Shown here piece by piece: positions 59,095 through 64,000 of a stretch of DNA of 64,000 nt. A program made the translations under genes and the position numbers. Below the pieces are notes generated by a model that was not told the DNA's origin, ran no database searches, and saw only the letters and a list, made by a program, of their open reading frames with translations. Each line of letters begins with the position of its first letter. The first letter of the stretch is position 1. Source of the DNA: Alkalibacillus haloalkaliphilus (lineage in GTDB: Bacteria > Bacillota > Bacilli > Bacillales > Alkalibacillaceae); assembly GCF_007991275.1 (NCBI RefSeq), contig NZ_BJYA01000005.1:1-64000 (forward strand). Reading direction: 5' to 3'.

Positions 59095-60315
59095 TTAGTT
59101 GAGTGTAATCTCGTATACATCTTGACCGAGCGGCACGACTTGAAATGATGTACGCGTTTCTTCGATTTGATCGAGTTTATTAAAAAACTGTTCTAAGTCC
59201 TTTTCGGTTAAGCGGGAGAAACGGTATCTCGCTTTTTTATTCTTTTTGATCGGTGAGATAGATTGTGGCGGTTGTTTTGATTGGGGGTGAAGCTGTTTCA
59301 AAGCGTTTATTATTTTTTCGTAAGCTTGGCCTGTTGACGAACTGGAGACATAATGGTCCAGAATGTTTTGTTGTTTTCTCGTTGGCTGGACAGTTGTAGG
59401 GTTGTCAATGGCTTGTAACACTTCACCAATTGTTGTGACTTTGTCGCTAAACTGATTCGGTAAAAAGACGTCGTATCGCTGGTCTTCAACTGGCATATAT
59501 GTGATGGATTGTTTTTTTAACAAAAAGGCTTCAAGCCCGGTCGTACAGCCGTTATGAATGACAACTTCTGATGCTAAAATCCAGTCAATAACATTTCCGA
59601 ACGGGGCAATGATGACATTGTCGTATGATTGAAAACGTTTTTGATACGTGCGGTGGTTTTCAGCAGGGTGCGGGCGGATGACAATTGTTTGATGGGGCTC
59701 TTGCCTGGCGACCGTTTCGATTAACTTAACGAACTGTTGAAACAATGTTTTCATATAGTTGTATTGCTCGTGGTCTTTGTAATGGCTTGGTTTCTTCTGA
59801 TTATAAATCGCAAAGCGGGTGTTAATTAAAATAAAAGGGCCGTAGCTTGTTTGAATGCTTTTCACTCTGCTTTTATAAAGCGGGCGGAATTTTTCTTTTA
59901 ACAAATCAAATCGTGGATTTCCTGTTAGAGTGATGTTTTGTTGTGGCACATAATTTTCGATGAGTTCTTTTTGATAAGTACCCCAACAGTAAATTTGGTC
60001 GATCTGTTCGGTGTTGGCTTTGTTCATGCGGTCTTGTAAATATTGATTAGTGTCTGACATAATGAGCCCTTCTTCATCTAATTCAACTAAACGATGCCCT
60101 TTTGTTTTCATTTTTTTCACAACCCGTGAACGATATCTGTCAGGATACCCTTTAGCAAAAAAGATCCCTTGTGGCAGTTCTAGTGCAGCTCGTTCTACCG
60201 CCGTTTGCTCACCGATTACAACCCGAAAACCTTCTTGCGCCGCATAATATGCAAGCAACATCTTCGCATCTAACTCCCGCACTTTCACCTCTACTGGTAA
60301 AAATAAATACGTCAT
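59095..60315 (-). CDS. Surface-carbohydrate biosynthesis protein (GT-B fold)
   Basis: A 406-residue protein. YLFLPVEVKVRELDAKMLLA at the N-terminus is the hallmark of the surface carbohydrate biosynthesis (surf_polysacc) family; TGNPRFDLLKEK, VIRPHPAENH and VIHNGCTTGLEAFL complete a GT-B fold related to CDP-glycerol transferases. The C-terminal 40 residues form a separate basic/acidic tail. ATG at 60315 has GGCGGCGG upstream. It is a separate unit upstream of pseB. Confidence 0.82.
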   Translation of the reverse strand: MTYLFLPVEVKVRELDAKMLLAYYAAQEGFRVVIGEQTAVERAALELPQGIFFAKGYPDRYRSRVVKKMKTKGHRLVELDEEGLIMSDTNQYLQDRMNKANTEQIDQIYCWGTYQKELIENYVPQQNITLTGNPRFDLLKEKFRPLYKSRVKSIQTSYGPFILINTRFAIYNQKKPSHYKDHEQYNYMKTLFQQFVKLIETVARQEPHQTIVIRPHPAENHRTYQKRFQSYDNVIIAPFGNVIDWILASEVVIHNGCTTGLEAFLLKKQSITYMPVEDQRYDVFLPNQFSDKVTTIGEVLQAIDNPTTVQPTRKQQNILDHYVSSSSTGQAYEKIINALKQLHPQSKQPPQSISPIKKNKKARYRFSRLTEKDLEQFFNKLDQIEETRTSFQVVPLGQDVYEITLN

Positions 60316-60448
60316 CAAAACCGCCGCCTTCTTTCCTTTTGTATAATATATGAAAGATTTCAGTTGAGAGTGTGAGTGTTTGGAATACATTTACAGGGTG
60401 AATTGTTATTGTTACACTGACTAGTAATTATTTATGGGGAGAGATTGG

Positions 60449-60727
60449 ATGACGTTCGGTGAATGGCTATTATTTGGATTCCTTATTATTGTAGTGTCCA
60501 TATTTATTTTTGATAGGTCCAGAGGGAATAAAAGGGATTATGAGCCATTATTAAACAAATTAGTGATTGCCATGTGCTCAACTCTTCTCTTGTATCTTGT
60601 TTTTATAGAAGGAAGTTCGGTTATCAGTTTTCAGGGGATCGGCCTTATGATCGGCATAGTCGTTTTAACGGTTGGCTTATGGTGGGAGTCGAAACGCAAA
60701 AAACGAGCGAACAAGGTGGCTTCGTAA
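60449..60727 (+). CDS. Small membrane protein
   Basis: A 92-residue protein with three hydrophobic segments (about 5-23, 38-56, 60-78) and a basic end (WWESKRKKRANKVAS). ATG at 60449 follows GGGGAGAGA; another ATG 15 bases earlier is less likely. No family recognised. It is followed directly by repeat array 7. Confidence 0.58.
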   Translation: MTFGEWLLFGFLIIVVSIFIFDRSRGNKRDYEPLLNKLVIAMCSTLLLYLVFIEGSSVISFQGIGLMIGIVVLTVGLWWESKRKKRANKVAS

Positions 60728-60744
60728 TTTTTTGTTCGATAGTT

Positions 60745-60940
60745 ATGGGCGTGTGTCCGACACTAATGCTGCTTCGTCCGACGATTATGGGCCCGTGTCC
60801 GACATTAACTCCACTTCGTCCGACAATTATGGGCGCGCGTCCGACATTAAACCCACTTCGTCCGACAATTATAGCTGCGTGTCCGACACTAATGCTGCTT
60901 CGTCCGACAATTATAGCCGCGCGTCCGACAATTACGCAGC
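60745..60940 (+). repeat. Intergenic repeat array 7 (GTCCGACA family)
   Basis: Nine units with core GTCCGAC at 60755, 60776, 60797, 60818, 60839, 60860, 60881, 60902 and 60923: every step is exactly 21 bp. Two spacer types alternate (roughly ATTATGGGCGCGT and ATTAACTCCACTTC), giving a 42 bp dimer. Because 21 is a multiple of three, all frames stay open and repetitive peptides appear, but no gene is present. The array lies downstream of the 92-residue gene in the sense orientation. Confidence 0.93.
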
Positions 60941-60962
60941 CGCACGCCTCCCCAAAAACACG

Positions 60963-60994
60963 AAAAACCCCTTAAGCACCGTACACTTAAGGGG
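60963..60994 (-). terminator. Terminator of the mnt operon
   Basis: Perfect stem CCCCTTAAG / CTTAAGGGG with a nine-base loop, then TTTTTCG on the minus strand, just after the mntA stop. Confidence 0.85.
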
Positions 60995-61004
60995 CGGAAA
61001 ACTT

Positions 61005-61913
61005 TTATTCACTTAATGCGCTAACAATTGCTTCAACGTTGTGTTCCATCATGCCGATATAGTTGCTGGCATCGCCTTCTTCCGCAACAGCGTCCGTAAA
61101 GATTGTCATGTCATAAATCGGAACACCCGAATCGGATGATACAGTTTCCATATGAACTGGGTTGATTGTTGATTCTAAGAAGACATAAGGAATGTCGCGC
61201 TCTCCTAGAAGATCAACAACACGTGCGATTTGTTGTGGTGTCCCTTCTTCATGAGCATTTAACTCCCAAATACCTTCTGTTTCAAGTCCGTATGCTGCGC
61301 CGAAATAAATGAACGCATCTTCACTTAAAACGATTAAGCGATTTTCTTCAGGCACTTGCTCAACTTTTTCTTGAATCATTTCATCTAAATTCGCTAATTC
61401 TTGCTTGTAGTTCTCAGCATTTTCACGGTAAACGTCTTCACCGTCTGGATCGATTTCAATTAACTCAGCTAAAATGTTATCAACAAACGTATTGACGTTG
61501 TTTGGATCCAACCAAGCGTGTGGATCATCTGTTTCACCATCTGCTAACTTAATCGTGTCTATCCCTTTAGACAATTCTACAACTGGCGTATCTGTCACGT
61601 TATCCATTAATGATTCTAACCATTCTTCAAGTCCTAAGCCATTAACGAAAAACACATCAGAATCCGTTACTTTTTGAAAGTCACTTGGAACAGGCTCATG
61701 CTCATGAGGTTCTTCACCAATTGGTACAACGTAATCTACATTAGCACGCTCACCTGCGACTTGTTCTACAATGTCAGCAATAACTGAGAAGCTTGTTGTA
61801 ACTTGAAGTTCTTCTGACTCAGTTGCTTCATCTTCCCCTGTGTTACAGCCTACTAATAAAATACTAGCTAAAGTGATGACACTGATCATGCTGAAAATTT
61901 TCTTTCTAAACAT
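61005..61913 (-). CDS. mntA: Manganese/zinc-binding lipoprotein of ABC importer
   Basis: A 302-residue cluster A-I binding protein: lipobox LVGC, then metal ligands expected at His in EEPHEHEPVP, His in DDPHAWLDP, Glu in SEDAFIYFG and Asp in YDMTIFTDA. There is no long His-rich loop, which favours manganese over zinc. Last gene of the mnt operon after ATPase and permease. GGAGG precedes the ATG. Zinc cannot be excluded. Confidence 0.88.
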   Translation of the reverse strand: MFRKKIFSMISVITLASILLVGCNTGEDEATESEELQVTTSFSVIADIVEQVAGERANVDYVVPIGEEPHEHEPVPSDFQKVTDSDVFFVNGLGLEEWLESLMDNVTDTPVVELSKGIDTIKLADGETDDPHAWLDPNNVNTFVDNILAELIEIDPDGEDVYRENAENYKQELANLDEMIQEKVEQVPEENRLIVLSEDAFIYFGAAYGLETEGIWELNAHEEGTPQQIARVVDLLGERDIPYVFLESTINPVHMETVSSDSGVPIYDMTIFTDAVAEEGDASNYIGMMEHNVEAIVSALSE

Positions 61914-61951
61914 TCTTCAATTTCCTCCTATTTCCCTTTTAAAAATATATT

Positions 61952-62818
61952 TTAAGCTTTGCTTGTCGTCATGCGTCTGAACCAACGGACAAATACACCT
62001 TGTTTCGGTGAGAATAAAAAGGCTAACGTAAATAGCAATGTGGCCACAATGACGATCGATGCACCTGTTGCAACGTCATAAATATATGAATAATAAACAC
62101 CGACAACAGCTGAAATGACGCCGAACACCGCTGATAAAGTTAACATCATCGGTAAACGATCGGTCATTAAGTAAGCTGTCGCACCAGGCGTAATAAGCAT
62201 TGCAACGACTAGAATAATACCTACTGTGTTCAAGGATGCCACTGTAACGAGTGACAAAATGAACATGAGCATGTAATGGATCAATCGCGTCGGCAAGCCA
62301 ATCGCTTTAGCCATCGTTGGATCAAACGTACTTAAAAGCAACTGCTTATAGAAAACAAAAATAAGTATTAAAACACCTACCGTAATACCTAATGTCATCC
62401 ATAAATCAGTTCGCGATACAGCTAATACGTTTCCAAATAAAATGTGCCAAACGTTAATACTTGTGCTTCCAATCGTCGTCACGAGTACAACCCCAACTGC
62501 AAACGTACCAGTTAGCAAAATACCAATTGCTGAATCGTCTTTAATGCGGCTGTTTTGTGAGATGTAGCCAATGCCAAGTGCAGTTAAAACACCGGTAATG
62601 ACAGCACCGACGAAAAAGCTAGCACCTAACATATAAGCGATGACGACACCTGGTAACACCGCATGCGAAATTGCTTCGCCCATCAGTGCCATGCCACGCA
62701 AAATAATGAAACAGCCGACTACACCACAAACAATTCCGACTAAAACACCTGCGATTAACGCATTTTGTAAAAATGGATACGTCATAACTGCGTCAATAAA
62801 ATAATTTAAGTTTTCCAT
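61952..62818 (-). CDS. mntC: Metal ABC transporter permease
   Basis: A 288-residue ABC-3 family permease with about eight helices. GVVGCFIILRGMALMGEAISHAVLPG near the N-terminus is the hallmark segment (GEAISHAVLPG), and the C-terminal half has LITPGATAYLMTDR. It probably forms a homodimer, as only one permease gene is present, unlike B. subtilis mntC/mntD. Start overlaps the ATPase stop (TAATG). Confidence 0.9.
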   Translation of the reverse strand: MENLNYFIDAVMTYPFLQNALIAGVLVGIVCGVVGCFIILRGMALMGEAISHAVLPGVVIAYMLGASFFVGAVITGVLTALGIGYISQNSRIKDDSAIGILLTGTFAVGVVLVTTIGSTSINVWHILFGNVLAVSRTDLWMTLGITVGVLILIFVFYKQLLLSTFDPTMAKAIGLPTRLIHYMLMFILSLVTVASLNTVGIILVVAMLITPGATAYLMTDRLPMMLTLSAVFGVISAVVGVYYSYIYDVATGASIVIVATLLFTLAFLFSPKQGVFVRWFRRMTTSKA

Positions 62819-63579
62819 TACTTAACCACCACCATTTGGCCATCTCCGTCTTCACTGTGAAGCGTTGCGATATTACCGTTGTATGCTTCACTAATGAGCT
62901 GTGGTTTAAATACATCTTCTTGCGCTCCAAACCCGACTAAACGTTGGTTTAACAACATTAAACTATCAAAATACTCTTCAACCTTACTTAAATCGTGGTG
63001 TACGACAAAAAGTGTTTTACCTTGGTTACGAATTTTTCTTAGTAAATTGATAATGATTTGTTCTGAAGATAGATCAATTCCTGCAAACGGTTCATCTAAA
63101 AATAACAGATCTGATTCTTGCGCTAACGCTCGCGCAATGAAGACACGTTGCTGTTGACCACCTGATAATTCACCTATTTGTCTTCTACGGAAATCTTCCA
63201 TTCCGACTTGTTCTAAACATTCTAAAGCTTTGTCACGATCTTTTTTACTCGGTCTTTGCCACCATTTCAAGTGTGGATAACGACCCATCACAACGACGTC
63301 TTCAACTAATACCGGAAAATCAAAGTCAATCATGCTTCGCTGCGGCACATAAGCGATTTTTTGACGCATTTTCGAAACCGATTGATCGAAAACTTTTATA
63401 TCTCCTTGATTCTTCGGCACCATTCCCATAATGGCTTTAATTAACGTTGATTTCCCCGCACCGTTCGGACCAATAATCCCGATCAATTCTTGTGTTGGTG
63501 CTTCAAACGTAATATTATCTAAAGCCATTTCGCCGTGATAAGAGACCGATAAATGATCGACTTTTACAGATGAAGTCAA
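62818..63579 (-). CDS. mntB: Metal ABC transporter ATPase
   Basis: A 253-residue ABC ATPase: Walker A GPNGAGKST, Q-loop YVPQRSMIDFDFP, signature LSGGQQQR, Walker B LLFLDEPFAGID and switch His in VVHHDLSKV. The FPVLVEDVVVMGRYP stretch is typical of Mn/Zn importers. TTG start at 63579 with AAAGGAGG 7-8 nt upstream. First gene of the operon; a MntR-like box lies upstream. Confidence 0.93.
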   Translation of the reverse strand: MTSSVKVDHLSVSYHGEMALDNITFEAPTQELIGIIGPNGAGKSTLIKAIMGMVPKNQGDIKVFDQSVSKMRQKIAYVPQRSMIDFDFPVLVEDVVVMGRYPHLKWWQRPSKKDRDKALECLEQVGMEDFRRRQIGELSGGQQQRVFIARALAQESDLLFLDEPFAGIDLSSEQIIINLLRKIRNQGKTLFVVHHDLSKVEEYFDSLMLLNQRLVGFGAQEDVFKPQLISEAYNGNIATLHSEDGDGQMVVVK

Positions 63580-63728
63580 TTGTAAGCCTCCTTTTATTAC
63601 CTCGTAAACAGCTAAAAGTTGCTTGTTTCGTAGGCCTTTTCAACATTTATACATACATATTTATTGCAGATCTACGTATAGTGTTCCAACTTTTCTTAGG
63701 GACAATCATTTGTATTCACTCACATTTT

Positions 63729-63743
63729 TTTACCTAGGGCAAA
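63729..63743. promoter_or_regulatory. MntR/DtxR-like operator of the mnt operon
   Basis: Near-palindrome TTTACCTAGGGCAAA centred on CCTAGG. On the minus strand it reads TTTGCCCTAGGTAAA, close to the Bacillus MntR box (TTTGCC...GG-AAA). A TATAAT lies just upstream on the minus strand (about 63751-63760), so a repressor here would cover the transcription start. The stretch 63580-63888 otherwise shows no gene. Confidence 0.6.
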
Positions 63744-63888
63744 TCTGTATTATATTATACTGCTTTAACTTGAAAAATGTCTACAATTTTGCGTTAATTT
63801 TTTAAAATTATTTTGTGACACGAATTTTATTACTGTCGACATTTTATGACAAACAATCTATGATAAGCTTGGTTTAAGGAGGATTCGT

Positions 63889-64000
63889 ATGGAATTTTTA
63901 AACCGCTTTGTTACAGCAATTTTATCTGCATTTATTTTTTCATTTATCTTGGCTCTTCTGTTATTCGATCTAGGTGGTTTTTGGATTAGCTTTATAATTG
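63889..64000 (+). CDS. Membrane protein, N-terminal part only
   Basis: ATG at 63889 with AAGGAGG 5-7 nt upstream; at least 37 residues follow before the window ends. The visible part (MEFLNRFVTAILSAFIFSF then LALLLFDLGGFW) has one or two membrane helices. No family can be assigned from this length. Confidence 0.55.
   Translation, partial: MEFLNRFVTAILSAFIFSFILALLLFDLGGFWISFII

Noticed and set aside
1-60940. The repeat arrays as CRISPR arrays
   Set aside because: Cores are only 9-11 bp with spacers of about 10 bp, far shorter than CRISPR repeats and spacers. No cas genes are in the window.
60574-61016. Two overlapping plus-strand frames over array 7 encoding heptapeptide repeats
   Set aside because: The repeat step is 21 bp, so any frame gives a repeating peptide. 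There is no ribosome site, and one frame overlaps the 92-residue gene out of frame.
1-64000. tRNA, rRNA, prophage or insertion sequence content
   Set aside because: No cloverleaf-like clusters, rRNA segments, transposase motifs or integrase genes were recognised on either strand.

Overview
The window looks like chromosome from a low-GC, endospore-forming Bacillaceae. Signs of sporulation are two CotF-type coat gene pairs, a SinI-type peptide, and a cysteine-containing coat or exosporium-like protein preceded by a sporulation-type -10 box. Secreted proteins and lipoproteins are very rich in Asp and Glu, and an OpuAC-type betaine-binding lipoprotein is present, so I infer a moderately halophilic or haloalkaliphilic lifestyle. 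The genus cannot be read from the sequence. No rRNA, tRNA, transposase, phage gene or CRISPR array was seen.

Layout. 0-6 kb: a DUF3231 gene, a Cdd1-type HhH protein, and a large double-kinase hybrid sensor with its PhoB-type regulator. 6-18 kb: catechol dioxygenase, MFS exporter, TetR/MMPL/heptad-repeat export locus, creatininase, UspA operon, betaine-binding lipoprotein and staygreen protein, separated by repeat arrays. 18-24.6 kb: an AdhB-like dehydrogenase broken by one stop codon, beside divergent CotF-type pairs, then nitroreductase, beta-lactamase-fold hydrolase, SinI-like peptide and small membrane proteins. 24.6-34 kb: AbgT transporter, SDR, YuiD-like PAP2 protein, UgtP-like glycosyltransferase, phosphodiesterase-type lipoprotein and an EAL-PAS protein. 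34-36.5 kb: queC-queD-queE under a preQ1 riboswitch. 36.5-48.4 kb: many small membrane proteins and lipoproteins, an amidase, bacterial nitric oxide synthase with a Nudix partner, a Bcr-type exporter and a BI-1 family protein.

48.4-60.4 kb is the most coherent block. A sulfotransferase stands opposite cysC-sat (PAPS synthesis). It is followed by a complete CMP-pseudaminic acid pathway (pseB, pseC, pseH, pseG, pseI, pseF) with an extra epimerase and two surface-carbohydrate transferase-like proteins. This suggests a pseudaminic-acid-bearing, possibly sulfated, surface glycan. 61-63.6 kb: a manganese/zinc ABC transporter with a MntR-like box.

Two signals are not explained by ordinary annotation. 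First, seven intergenic arrays built from four core motifs share a 20-21 bp step, often arranged as 41-42 bp dimers. The five left-hand arrays always have the GCTGATAAA block before the GCCAAATTA block. Second, three genes have a strong Shine-Dalgarno at the right distance from AUC or AUU and no usable AUG, GUG or UUG: a DUF3231 gene, the MMPL transporter gene and pseH. Further small genes (58, 53, 53, 34, 29 and 29 residues) and a frameshifted lipoprotein pseudogene were found by reading the gaps.
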